A stretch of 64,000 nucleotides of DNA from positions 186,001-250,000 of the forward strand of contig CAWDWM010000012.1 in assembly GCA_963806015.1 (NCBI GenBank), read 5' to 3'. Under the pieces are notes generated by a model. The model saw only the letters and a list, made by a program, of their open reading frames with translations, was not told where the DNA came from and did not search any database. This stretch comes from JAOPZW01 sp963806015. GTDB lineage: Bacteria > Actinomycetota > Thermoleophilia > Solirubrobacterales > Solirubrobacteraceae. How positions within the stretch are numbered: position 1 is the first letter of the stretch; every line of letters begins with the position of its first letter. The translations under genes were made by a program, and so were the position numbers. Positions 24,103 to 32,011 of the stretch are shown here, piece by piece.

Positions 24103-24342
24103 TCAGTTGCAGATGTGGCAGCGCCCGCGCGGGCAGGAGCACGCGAACAGCGCCGGTGTGGCGCCGCCGGGCCGCCAGCCACGCAGCGCCTGCATCTCGC
24201 CCGGCTCTCGCCGGTCGATCGGGCCGCCGGGCCAGCAGTGGCCGCCGAGCATCGAGGCGAGACGATTGCGATCGGCCTCGGTCCAGCTGGCGATCGTCTC
24301 GATGAGCGCGGTGATCAGCGTGTGGTGGTAGTGCTTGTCCAT
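24103..24342 (-). CDS. Small Cys-rich protein of unknown function
   Basis: This 79-residue frame starts at ATG 24342 behind GAGGAAG with 6-7-base spacing, which favours real translation. The N-terminal half (MDKHYHHTLITALIETIASW) is helical and His-rich; the C-terminal tail ends in FACSCPRGRCHICN, with four Cys in the pattern C-x-C-x4-C-x2-C, likely to bind zinc or form a lasso or disulfide knob. It lies between rpsR and the first IS110 transposase and reads in the operon direction. I do not recognise the family. It could have been present before the insertions or come with them. Confidence 0.5.
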   Translation of the reverse strand: MDKHYHHTLITALIETIASWTEADRNRLASMLGGHCWPGGPIDRREPGEMQALRGWRPGGATPALFACSCPRGRCHICN

Positions 24343-24637
24343 CGGGGGCTTCCTCTGCGTCGACGCGTCTGGACCTGGCGCGTGGGCGCTTGGTACCCCC
24401 GTGTCACCCGTGCCAAGCGCAGCCACCCGATCCGTGCCTGCGATCGGTAGCGCATCGACTTCCAACGGCGACGGCCGCTCCCGCGCCCGCCCGGGCGCGG
24501 GAGGCCTGCGCAGCGGCCTAGTCAGCATGGACGCATGAGGAGGCTGGTCCTCGTGCGTCGCATCTTTCGCGGGTTGACAATCGCGGGTGTTGAGGGCCGC
24601 AACGGCCACCGCATACGACCTGCGTGGAGGACCAGCC
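24343..24637 (+). ncRNA. Non-coding left flank of IS110 element A, candidate bridge RNA
   Basis: No gene is visible. Two strong hairpins occur: 24478-24503 (10-bp stem CTCCCGCGCC/GGCGCGGGAG) and 24533-24556 (9-bp stem GCATGAGGA/TCCTCGTGC with loop GGCTGG). An 11-base segment GGCTGGTCCTC at 24542-24552 reappears inverted as GAGGACCAGCC at 24627-24637, directly before the transposase start. IS110-group elements encode a structured bridge RNA upstream of the recombinase that chooses target and donor. The placement fits, but the RNA ends are unknown. Confidence 0.3.
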
Positions 24638-25826
24638 GTGCCTGACGTTACCGCTTCGATTGCGCCCGCCGACGTGCGTCTGTGGGTCAGCCTGGATGTC
24701 CATAAGTTCTCGATCGTCGCCGCGACGCTGCCGCCGAGCGGCGGCAAGCCGGAGGTGTCTCGGATCGAGACGACCGAGCGCGCGATCCGTCGCTTCATCG
24801 ACCGTGTCGGCGGGCCGGCGGGCCTGGCGGTCTGCTACGAGGCGGGCCCGGGCGGGTTCGCGCTGTGGCGGCTTTTGACGCGCATCGGGGTCGCGTGCGA
24901 CGTCGTCGCGCCGTCGCTGGTCCCGGTCCGCGCCGGCGATCGCGTCAAGACCGATCGCCGTGACGCCAAGAAGCTCGTCGCGCTGCACCGCGCCGGCTTG
25001 CTGCGCTACGTGTTCGCGCCGACGGCCGAGACCGAAGGGCTCAGGGACCTGCTGCGCTGCCGCGACGATCTTCGCTGCGCGCGGACCGCCGCGCGCCAGC
25101 GCGTGCTCAAGCAGCTGCTGCGCCACGGGCGGATCTTCCGTGACGGCAAGACCACCTTCTCGCTCAAGCACCGCCGCTGGATCAACGCTCAGCGCTTGGA
25201 TGATCCGCTCGCTCAGCTGGCGCTCGAGGAGATGCTGATCCACCTCGATGGCATCGAACGCCAGCTCGACACGCTCGACGCACAGCTCGAGCAGATCGCG
25301 CAGTCCGAGCGCTGGGGCGAGCAGGTCAAGATCCTCACGCGCTTCCGCGGCATCTCGACCTTGACGGCGCTGGGGTTGATCGCAGAGATCGGCGACTTCG
25401 CGCGCTTCAGCCACCCACGCGAGCTGGCCTCGTGGCTGGGCATCGTCCCCAGCGAGTACTCCTCCGGCGACCAGCAACACCGCGGCCACATCACCAAGGC
25501 CGGCAACCGCCACGCCCGCAGGCTGCTGATCGAGGCCGCCTGGCACTACCGCCACGCCCCACGACGCCCCGCCACAGGGCCGCAGCCCGACGAGCGCGCC
25601 TGGCAAGCCCAGGTTCGCCTGCACCACCGCCACCGCCACCTCGCCGAACACGGCAAGCGCCCCACCGTCGTCAACGTCGCGATCGCCCGCGAGCTCGTCG
25701 GCTTCCTGTGGGCCGCAATGACCGACCAGCCCCTGACCACCACCCCCAACCAGCCTCAGGAGATCGCCGCCTAGCAACCGCGACACCCCAGAGGTGGGGC
25801 CGGGCGGCGCGGTGCGAGCCGCCCGG
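24533..25826 (+). mobile_element. IS110-family element A (approximate limits)
   Basis: An intact IS110-type recombinase with structured non-coding flanks lies between rpsR and ssb, in the opposite orientation to that operon. IS110 elements lack clear terminal inverted repeats, so the ends are estimates from the outermost hairpins beside the gene. The true left end may lie further upstream. Confidence 0.6.
24638..25774 (+). CDS. IS110-family DEDD transposase (intact)
   Basis: The 378-residue protein has the RuvC-like DEDD domain at the N-terminus, with D20 (WVSLDVHK), E68 (CYEAGP), D106 and D109 (KTDRRDAKKL). The C-terminal Tnp20 domain (RFRGISTLTALGLIAEIGDFARFSHPRELASWLGIVPSEYSSG...KAGNRHARRLLIEAAW) contains the serine used for strand attack in this family. 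GTG 24638 has GGAGG 8 bases upstream; an in-frame upstream TTG lacks that. The enzyme probably works with a bridge RNA encoded in the element. All key residues are present, so it may be active. Confidence 0.93.
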   Translation: MPDVTASIAPADVRLWVSLDVHKFSIVAATLPPSGGKPEVSRIETTERAIRRFIDRVGGPAGLAVCYEAGPGGFALWRLLTRIGVACDVVAPSLVPVRAGDRVKTDRRDAKKLVALHRAGLLRYVFAPTAETEGLRDLLRCRDDLRCARTAARQRVLKQLLRHGRIFRDGKTTFSLKHRRWINAQRLDDPLAQLALEEMLIHLDGIERQLDTLDAQLEQIAQSERWGEQVKILTRFRGISTLTALGLIAEIGDFARFSHPRELASWLGIVPSEYSSGDQQHRGHITKAGNRHARRLLIEAAWHYRHAPRRPATGPQPDERAWQAQVRLHHRHRHLAEHGKRPTVVNVAIARELVGFLWAAMTDQPLTTTPNQPQEIAA

Positions 25827-26264
25827 AGGATCCTCGATCGGTCTATGCGATACCGACTCGCGACGCTAGTTCGAGGCAGCTCACGACCGGACACTGTCCT
25901 GCGGTCCCGACCCGCGCATCTCAGAGTGACAGTCGTCGTTGCCCTCGCACCCGCCGCCCGGCCCCACCACCCACCACCATGAACAGCAACCACCACCGCC
26001 AACGCTCACTTGACACGCGCGTCCATCTCAGACCGTATGGCGGGTGAGCTCGGGGGCGGGTGGTGTTGCGCTGGCAGGGCATCGAGGGAGGGCTGTGTGT
26101 GGGGGCTCGGGGTGGGGTGGTTTTCCGTGCGGTGTGAGTAGAAGGGTCAGTACCTCACGCAGCCTTGCGTGGCTCGGACGGCGGCTGGTACGCGACGCGC
26201 GGGCGAACGCCTCACGCGGCCAGTGTGGCGGCGTGGGCCGACACATAGCTGGGAGGTGCTGACC
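25775..26264. other. Non-coding spacer between the two IS110 transposases
   Basis: No convincing gene in 490 bases. Directly after transposase A come two tandem hairpins: 25786-25799 (CCCCA/TGGGG with a GAGG loop) and 25800-25826 (9-bp CCGGGCGGC/GCCGCCCGG), which may end its transcript or be the right end of the element. Nearer transposase B there is a hairpin at 26156-26171 (CACGCA/TGCGTG) and an imperfect 12-base direct repeat CCTCACGC(A/G)GCC at 26153-26164 and 26210-26221. A bridge RNA for the second element could lie in this part. Confidence 0.45.
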
Positions 26265-27397
26265 TTGGCGGAAGCTGCCCGCTGGGTTGGGCTGGACGTC
26301 CATGCGACGCAAACCACGGTCGCGGTCCTCGACAAGGACACCGGAGAGCTGTCGCGCGCGAAATTGCGCGGCGCCCCTTGAGAAGGTGGTGGTGGAGTTC
26401 TTGGCCGGTTTCGAGGGCCGGGTGATCGCGGTCTACGAGGCTGGGCCGACGGGAATGAAGCTCGCGCGGGTGGCGCGCGAGCGGGGTATCGACATGCGTG
26501 TCTGCGCGCCCGGGCTGATTCCGCGCAAGCCGACTGATCGGATCAAGACCGACGCGCGTGACGCCGAGCGGCTGGTGCGCCAGCTCGCCGCCGGCGGCCT
26601 GTCGTTCGTTCGCGTCCCCAGCGAGGAAGAAGAGGCGCTGCGTGACCTCGTTCGCGCTCGCGAGGACGCCCGTCAGGATCTCTCGCGGGCGCGACATCGC
26701 TTGAGCAAGATGCTGCTGCGTCGCGGGTTGCGCTACGAAGCGGGCTCGACGTGGACCGATCGGCACATCGATTGGATCGTGCGGTTGAAGTTCGACGACC
26801 TGGCCTCGCGGATGGTGGTCGGCGAGTACGTCAACGCCGTCCAGCAGCTTCACCGGCGCCGCAAGGACCTCGAGGCCACGATCGAGGACTTGCTGCCCTC
26901 GGCGCCGTTCGCTAGTACCGCTTACCGGCTGCGGTGCTTCCGTGGCCTGGCGACGCTGTTGGCGGTCGGGCTGTGCTGCGAGGTCGGCGACTTCCATCGC
27001 TTCGCCAAGCCCTCGCAGCTCTCAGCGTTTCTGGGGATCGTCCCGGCCGAGTACACCACCGACAGCAAGCGCCGTTTGGGGGCGATCACCAAAGCGGGTT
27101 CCAGCCACGCTCGCCGGCTGTTGGTCGAGGCCGCCTGGCACTACCGGCGCCTGCCCGCCACCGGGATCACGCTCGCTCGCCGCCAAGAGGGCATCGATCC
27201 GCGCGTCGTGGCGGTCGCCTGGCGCGCGCAGCTGCGTCTGCACAAGCGCTACACGCAGATGAGGGCGCGCAACAAGCCCGCCGGCGTGATCACGATCGCC
27301 AACGCCCGCGAACTGGCGTGCTTCTGCTGGGAGGCCGCCACGCTGGACTAACCCGACTGCCATCACGTGACCCCGGCGGCTCGACGCTGCCGGGGTC
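26150..27397 (+). mobile_element. IS110-family element B (approximate limits), frameshifted
   Basis: A second, distinct IS110 element in the same orientation as element A. Limits are placed from the hairpin and repeat upstream of the gene and the 9-bp hairpin after it (27369-27397). Its transposase frame is broken near the N-terminus, so it may be immobile. Confidence 0.55.
26265..27351 (+). pseudogene. IS110-family transposase with a +1 frameshift
   Basis: The N-terminal part in one frame, starting at TTG 26265 behind GGGAGG, contains the first catalytic Asp (RWVGLDVHATQ) and ends at a TGA at about 26379-26381. The rest, one base further on, carries the Glu (AVYEAGPTG), the Asp pair (RIKTDARDAERL) and the Tnp20 domain (CFRGLATLLAVGLCCEVGDFHRF...AGSSHARRLLVEAAW). 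Removing one C from the GCCCCTT run at about 26371-26377 restores a continuous protein. The break could be a mutation, a sequencing error, or a programmed +1 shift at CCU-UGA, which resembles the prfB shift site. It is clearly different from transposase A. Confidence 0.8.
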
Positions 27398-27696
27398 CGA
27401 TGTCCACCACAAGGGCCAGCAAGCGCCGCACTCGATTCGGGTCGCGTCCGTTCTATGGGCACCATCGACGCCAGACGGCGTCCGGAGCGCCCGCTCCTAG
27501 AGAGCGATCCGCGGCGAACCAACGGTCATGGGGTGAGCGAGTCCCCGCATATCAGGCTGACCATCGCAGTCGCGCTGCCTGGTTCCCCGGACGTCGGACC
27601 CCGGGAGCCCCGAGCTCCACTCCTCGCCACAACGACAACGGGCCCGCCACCGCGAGCCCGCCACCGAACGCTGCCCTTGACAAGCGTCACGCCATA
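27352..27696. other. Non-coding region between IS110 element B and ssb
   Basis: No supported gene in 345 bases. A 9-bp hairpin (GACCCCGGC/GCCGGGGTC) lies at 27369-27397, 17 bases after transposase B, in the same relative place as the hairpins after transposase A. Near ssb, GCCCGCCACCG occurs twice in tandem (27642-27652, 27656-27666) and overlaps a terminator-like hairpin. The junction between the element and chromosomal sequence must lie here but cannot be fixed. Confidence 0.4.
27639..27660 (-). terminator. Terminator-like hairpin after ssb
   Basis: On the minus strand CGGGCTCG-CGGTGG-CGGGCCCG forms an 8-bp stem with one G-T pair, followed by TTGTCGTTG. It begins 36 bases past the ssb stop. 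If it works, ssb and rpsF are transcribed apart from rpsR even without the insertions. Confidence 0.5.
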
Positions 27697-28176
27697 TCAG
27701 AACGGGATGTCGTCGTCGGCGGGGGCCGAGGAGCCCGAGCCACCGCCCGCGGGGGCGGCTGCGAAATCGCCCGTGTCGGCGGGGATGTCCGAGCGGGGCG
27801 TGAAGCCGCCGCCGTTGCCGCCGCCGGCGTCGTCGCGCGGGCTGGAGAGGAACTGGACGGTGTCGGCGATGATGTCGATCGCCTGGCGCTTCTGGCCCTC
27901 CGGGCTCTCCCACTCACGCCACTCCAGGCGCCCGTCGATGGCCACCGGACGGCCCTTGGACAGGTAGCGGGCGCAGTTCTCGCCCTGGGCGCCCCACACG
28001 GTGACGTCGAAGTAGTTGGGCTTGTCGACCCACTCGTTGGTCGAGTTGTCCTTGCGGCGCGTGTTGCACGCCACGCGCAGCTTGCACAGCGAGGTGCCGC
28101 TCGGCAGCGAGCGCAGCTCGGGATCGGCGGTCAGGTTGCCGGTGATGATCACCCGGTTGATATTTGAGGCGGCCAT
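27697..28176 (-). CDS. ssb: Single-stranded DNA-binding protein
   Basis: The 159-residue protein has an N-terminal OB fold (INRVIITGNLTADPELRSLPSG, then FDVTVWGAQGENCARYLSKGRPVAIDGRLEWREWESPEGQKRQ). A flexible Gly/Ser/Ala-rich tail leads to the acidic tip DDDIPF, which docks repair and replication partners. The start ATG 28176 has AAGGGAG upstream. It follows rpsF as expected, but rpsR has been separated from it by IS110 elements. Confidence 0.98.
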   Translation of the reverse strand: MAASNINRVIITGNLTADPELRSLPSGTSLCKLRVACNTRRKDNSTNEWVDKPNYFDVTVWGAQGENCARYLSKGRPVAIDGRLEWREWESPEGQKRQAIDIIADTVQFLSSPRDDAGGGNGGGFTPRSDIPADTGDFAAAPAGGGSGSSAPADDDIPF

Positions 28177-28297
28177 TTGGGGTTGCTCCCTTCGGGGGCG
28201 AACAGTCGTCGCGGAACTCGTCTGCGATCGAGTCTAGACACGGGTTCGGAGCGAACTCGGCGAAGAGCCCGCTTTCTCCGCGCTTTTGTTGCAGAGT

Positions 28298-28325
28298 GGC
28301 CGCGAAGGCGTTGCGGACCGCGGCC
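28298..28325 (-). promoter_or_regulatory. Hairpin in the rpsF-ssb gap
   Basis: GGCCGCG/CGCGGCC, a 7-bp stem with a 14-base loop, begins right after the rpsF stop. A TAGACT -10-like box occurs further on at 28231-28236 (minus strand). Together they could separate rpsF and ssb expression; the functional role is a guess. Confidence 0.3.
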
Positions 28326-28326
28326 G

Positions 28327-28752
28327 TTAGGCCGCGGAGGGCGCTTCGGCGGGCTCTTCCGCAGGCTCGGCGGCCGTCGGAGCGGCGGGCGCCGGAGCAG
28401 GTGCCGGGGGCGCGGACGGCGCCTCGGCGCGCGGCAGCTCCGTCGGGGCGGGCGTTCCGGGCGCGAGCTTGATGATCCGGAAGCGAACGACCCCGTCGGC
28501 GATGCGCAGCATGCGCTGCAGGTTCGCCAGCAGCACGGGCGGCCCGTGGAACTGCAGCAGGTGGTACTCGGCGTCGGTGCGGTGGCGGATCTCGTAGGCC
28601 AGGGCACGCGTGCCCCAGTCGACGTCGTTCACGATCGTGCCCGCGGTCGAGATCGCCGACTCGACGTCGGTCAGGACCTTCTTGCGCTGATCCTCGGGTG
28701 CGCTCGTGTCGAGCAGCAGGACGAGGTCGTAGAGGGGTTCAGGTGCAGCCAT
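28327..28752 (-). CDS. rpsF: 30S ribosomal protein S6
   Basis: The 141-residue protein contains the S6 ferredoxin-like fold: YDLVLLLDTSAPEDQRKKVLTDVE, VDWGTRALAYEIRHRTDAEYHLLQF and LQRMLRIADGVVRFRIIKL. A Pro/Ala-rich tail of about 45 residues extends beyond the usual end. S6 pairs with S18 in the ribosome and often autoregulates its operon. A TATCTT -10-like box lies about 40 bases upstream, in a CCG-rich leader that could hold the S6:S18-binding motif. Confidence 0.96.
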   Translation of the reverse strand: MAAPEPLYDLVLLLDTSAPEDQRKKVLTDVESAISTAGTIVNDVDWGTRALAYEIRHRTDAEYHLLQFHGPPVLLANLQRMLRIADGVVRFRIIKLAPGTPAPTELPRAEAPSAPPAPAPAPAAPTAAEPAEEPAEAPSAA

Positions 28753-28833
28753 GTGAAGTTCGCCGATCGATGGACGGCGGCGGCGGAAGATAGCAGGGGG
28801 CGAAGCCACGGCGCCGCCCGCCTAGCACGCCCG

Positions 28834-29268
28834 ATGGGCCCCGACGGCGTGTGGCGCAGGATCCGCTGGGACAACGTGGCCCGCCTCGTTGCGCTCGTTG
28901 CGCTCGCGCTCCTGGTCGTGGCGTGGCCGCGCCTGGGCGCTCGCCCGCCGCGGCTGCCGCCGCCCACCGCGGTCCCGGTGGCCGCCGCACCGCCCGCCGC
29001 GCCGCGGCCACCGCGGGCGACCGAGCCACAGGCGCGGCGCCCGCCGGCGCGCCGGCGCCAGGGCGGCGCACGACGGCGCGCCACGCGGCGACCGCGAGCT
29101 CGGCCCCAGCGGCGACCCGTGGTCCAGCGGCGAGCGCCGTCCGCGCCCCGCCGGCCGGCGCCGCAGCGCGAACTGTCGCCGCTGCCGCCGCGGCCGGCCA
29201 ACCGCCAGATTCCCCCGGAGCCGCGACCCCGGCCCGACCCGGCGGCCGAGGAGTTCGGCCTGCCCTGA
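28834..29268 (+). CDS. Small membrane-anchored Pro/Arg/Ala-rich protein
   Basis: The 144-residue protein has a membrane segment at about residues 16-34 (ARLVALVALALLVVAWP). The rest is low-complexity, dominated by Pro, Arg and Ala (RRPPARRRQGGARRR, PRPRPDPAAEEFGLP), and likely disordered and strongly basic. It could contact anionic cell-wall polymers or nucleic acid, but nothing specific is recognisable. A TAGCAC box is 5 bases upstream of the ATG. It sits alone between the divergent rpsF and convergent otsA genes. Confidence 0.6.
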   Translation: MGPDGVWRRIRWDNVARLVALVALALLVVAWPRLGARPPRLPPPTAVPVAAAPPAAPRPPRATEPQARRPPARRRQGGARRRATRRPRARPQRRPVVQRRAPSAPRRPAPQRELSPLPPRPANRQIPPEPRPRPDPAAEEFGLP

Positions 29269-29279
29269 CCGCCGCCCGC

Positions 29280-30749
29280 CTACGACTCGGCTGCCGTCTG
29301 CTCCGCCTTCTCGCGGATGTCGTCGAGCTGCTCGTCGATCCAGTCGCCGGGGTCGCGCGCCGTGACGATGTCCTTCAGCCCGCGCAGCCGGCGGCCGCGC
29401 TCGGCGGGCGCCATCGTCAGCGCGGCGTGGATGGAGTCGGCCAGTGCCTGGATGTCGAACGGGTTGACGCTCAGGGCGTGCTCGCCGAGCTCCTCGTGCG
29501 CACCCGTGTTCTCCGACAGGATCGAGACGCCGTCGCGCTCGTTGACCATCGGGCCCTCCTTGGCCACGAGGTTCATGCCGTCGAACATCGCGTTGACCAG
29601 CAGCACGTCGTAGTGCTTGTACGCCGCCACGGCCTCCTCGAGGTCGTCGCGCAGCTTGAGCTGGATCGGCATCCAGTCCGGCGTGCCGTGGCGGTGGTTG
29701 ACGACCGCGACCAGCGCCTCGATGCGCTCCAGGTACTCGGCGTACTCGGGAACGTCGGTGCGCGACGGCATGAGCTGGGCGATGAAGGTCACGCGCTCGC
29801 GGAACTCCGGGTGCTGCTCGAGGAAGAGGTCGAAGGAGGAGAAGCCGCGCAGGACGTTCTTGGACAGGTCCGCGCGGTCGACGCGCAGGATCAGATGGTC
29901 GCGCCGGCGGCGCAGCAGCTCGCACTCCTGCTCGGCCACGCCCTCGGAGGAGGCCACGGCGAACAGCGCCTTGGCGTCGATCGGCAGCGGGTAGTTGCGC
30001 ACCCACACCTCGCGGCCCTCGAACTGCACGATGCCGGCGTCGAAGTCGACCTCGAGGTCCATGAGGTCGCGGCAGCACTGCAGGAAGTTGCGCCGGTAGG
30101 AGGAGGTGTGAAAGCCGATGATGTCGTTGGAGAGCAGGCCACAGTAGAGCTCTTCGCGGATCTTCTGGGGCAGCACGCGCCAGGCGTCGCTCTGGGTCCA
30201 CGGGATGTGCACGAAGTGGTGCAGGAACACGTCGGGGCGGGCACGGCGCACGAGCGCGGGAAGCGTGTACAGGTGGTAGTCGTGGACCATCACCACCGGC
30301 TCCTGGTTGTCCTCGATCTCCTCGATGACGGCCGTGGCGAGGTCCTCGTTGACGACGTTGTAGCCGTACTCGAACGCCTCCACCTCGTTGCGCCGGATGT
30401 CCGGGGCGTTGGAGAGGTCCCACAGGTAATGCTGGATGAACCACAGCATCGGGTTGGCGAAGATGTTGTAGAAGCGGTCGTAGGCCTCGGGCTCCGAGAC
30501 CACGAGGCGCACCTGGTACTCGCCGCCCGCCGGCGAGCGCACGCTGAACGCCTTGCCCTGGGCATCGTGCGCCTTGCGCGCGTCGCCGTCGGTCAGCGCC
30601 GAGGCGATCCAGACCGCGTCGCGGTGCGACGCCAGGCCCGTCAGCGCCGTCACCAGCCCGCCCGTCCCGCGTTTGACGCTGCCATCCTCCTCGAAGGTCA
30701 CCGGGCCGCGGTTGGAGACCAGGACGAGAGGGCCGCGAGAGTCGGGCAA
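29280..30749 (-). CDS. otsA: Trehalose-6-phosphate synthase, GT20
   Basis: The 489-residue enzyme transfers glucose from an NDP-glucose to glucose-6-phosphate. Family features are LVSNRGPVTFEEDG at the start, NIFANPMLWFIQHYL, VMVHDYHLYTLPALVR, FLHHFVHIPW, GLLSNDIIGFHTSSYRRNFLQC, ILRVDRADLSKNVLRGF and, in the donor domain, DVLLVNAMFDGMNLVAKEG and SENTGAHEELG. No phosphatase domain or otsB gene is in the window. It is 4 bases downstream of the TreT-like gene, so both belong to one operon serving osmotic or desiccation protection. Confidence 0.94.
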   Translation of the reverse strand: MPDSRGPLVLVSNRGPVTFEEDGSVKRGTGGLVTALTGLASHRDAVWIASALTDGDARKAHDAQGKAFSVRSPAGGEYQVRLVVSEPEAYDRFYNIFANPMLWFIQHYLWDLSNAPDIRRNEVEAFEYGYNVVNEDLATAVIEEIEDNQEPVVMVHDYHLYTLPALVRRARPDVFLHHFVHIPWTQSDAWRVLPQKIREELYCGLLSNDIIGFHTSSYRRNFLQCCRDLMDLEVDFDAGIVQFEGREVWVRNYPLPIDAKALFAVASSEGVAEQECELLRRRRDHLILRVDRADLSKNVLRGFSSFDLFLEQHPEFRERVTFIAQLMPSRTDVPEYAEYLERIEALVAVVNHRHGTPDWMPIQLKLRDDLEEAVAAYKHYDVLLVNAMFDGMNLVAKEGPMVNERDGVSILSENTGAHEELGEHALSVNPFDIQALADSIHAALTMAPAERGRRLRGLKDIVTARDPGDWIDEQLDDIREKAEQTAAES

Positions 30750-30753
30750 GGTC

Positions 30754-31992
30754 CTACGCTCCTTCGAGAAGCTCCGTGAAGATCCTCAGATAGTCGCGCA
30801 GGTAGCGCGGCGTGAGGAAGTGCTTGCGGACATGTTCCTTGCCCCGGCGCCCGAGCGCCTTGCCCAGCGCGGGGTCGCGCAGGATCTCCATCGTGCGCGC
30901 CGCGCACGCCTCGACGCTCTCGACGAGGTAGCCGCTCACGCCGTCCTCGATCTGCAGCGGGATGCCGCCGACGTTGCCGCCGATGAAGGGCCGCCCCTTC
31001 CAGATCGCCTCGGTCACGGTCAGGCCGAAGCCCTCGCGCGTGGACTTCTGGATGAGCACGTCGGACTGCGACTGGAAGGCGTTGACCTCGATCGAGCCGA
31101 CGTTGTTGAAGTTGTTGAGGATGTGGACGTCGGGGTCGCCGTCGGCGTGGGCGATGGTGGCGTTGAAGAAGTCCCAGCCCTCGGGATCGTCGGAGGCCAT
31201 CGAGCCGACCAGGGCGAGCTGGATCGACGGGATCTGCTCCTTGACGATCCGGTAGGCGTCGATCACGCCCAGCGGGTCCTTCCACGGATCAAAGCGCGAG
31301 ACCTGCGTCATCAGCGGGCGATCGACGTCGATGCCGAACTGCTCGCAGACGTAGGCCGCGTCCTCGGGCGACAGGGCCATGTTCTTCGGCGCCAGCGGGT
31401 CGATCGCGGGCGGGACGATGTTGACGTGGCCCCCCATGCCCTTGGGCACGTAGTCGCGCACGTGGAAGACCGACTGCGGATAGGTGGCGATGTAGGGCAG
31501 CAGCTGGCCCATGGTGTCCGGGTTGGGCGACGACATGTCGATGTGACAACGCCATACCCACCCGCGCGCCTTCTCGGGCACCAGTGTGAACAGCGCGGCG
31601 GGCTGCGGGTCGTGGATCAGGGCCACGTCCCAGCCGCCGACCAGCTCGCGCGCGTTCATCTCGTTGTAGCGCCGCCAGGTGTCCCACTGCTCGTGGCTGA
31701 GGTCCTCGGGCGAGCCCTGCAGCGCGTTGTGCATCAGCTTGGTCGCGTTGAAGAACTCCTCGCGCCCGTAGATGACCTGCCACTCGACGTCGAGCCCGAC
31801 GTCCTTCATGAGCGGCACGAGGGTGTAGAGGATCTCGCTCACGCCGCCGCCGAACGCGGTGGCCGAGACGTGCACGACACGTGACCCCTTCAGGGGCTCG
31901 GCGAGCACGCGGATCTCGTCGACGAGATCGCGGCCGACGATGTGCGTGTAGTCCGCGAGGGTCTTCGATCCGACGGCGACCGGCTGGAGCAC
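30754..31992 (-). CDS. Trehalose synthase-type glycosyltransferase (TreT-like, GT4)
   Basis: The 412-residue GT-B enzyme resembles trehalose glycosyltransferring synthase, which makes trehalose from NDP-glucose and glucose. Recognised parts are VVHVSATAFGGGVSEILYTLVPLMKDVGLDVEWQVIYG, IHDPQPAALF, RCHIDMSSPNP, VPPAIDPLAPKN, VSRFDPWKDPLGVIDAYRIV and the donor motif STREGFGLTVTEAIWKGRPFIGGNVGGIP. The start is GTG 31992 with a TACTCT box 7 bases upstream, so the operon transcript may be leaderless. It directly precedes otsA; the two could be alternative trehalose routes or work on related sugars. The precise substrate is inferred. Confidence 0.87.
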   Translation of the reverse strand: MLQPVAVGSKTLADYTHIVGRDLVDEIRVLAEPLKGSRVVHVSATAFGGGVSEILYTLVPLMKDVGLDVEWQVIYGREEFFNATKLMHNALQGSPEDLSHEQWDTWRRYNEMNARELVGGWDVALIHDPQPAALFTLVPEKARGWVWRCHIDMSSPNPDTMGQLLPYIATYPQSVFHVRDYVPKGMGGHVNIVPPAIDPLAPKNMALSPEDAAYVCEQFGIDVDRPLMTQVSRFDPWKDPLGVIDAYRIVKEQIPSIQLALVGSMASDDPEGWDFFNATIAHADGDPDVHILNNFNNVGSIEVNAFQSQSDVLIQKSTREGFGLTVTEAIWKGRPFIGGNVGGIPLQIEDGVSGYLVESVEACAARTMEILRDPALGKALGRRGKEHVRKHFLTPRYLRDYLRIFTELLEGA

Positions 31993-31999
31993 GCGCCGG

Positions 32000-32005
32000 A
32001 GAGTA
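32000..32005 (-). promoter_or_regulatory. -10 box TACTCT for the trehalose operon
   Basis: On the minus strand TACTCT ends 7 bases before GTG 31992, the spacing seen at other predicted leaderless starts in this window. There is no Shine-Dalgarno sequence. Confidence 0.45.
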
Positions 32006-32011
32006 GCTGCG

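Noticed and set aside
27642..27666. Tandem GCCCGCCACCG as a start of a CRISPR array
   Set aside because: Only two copies 3 bases apart without spacers; no cas genes in the window. It is part of a terminator-like hairpin.
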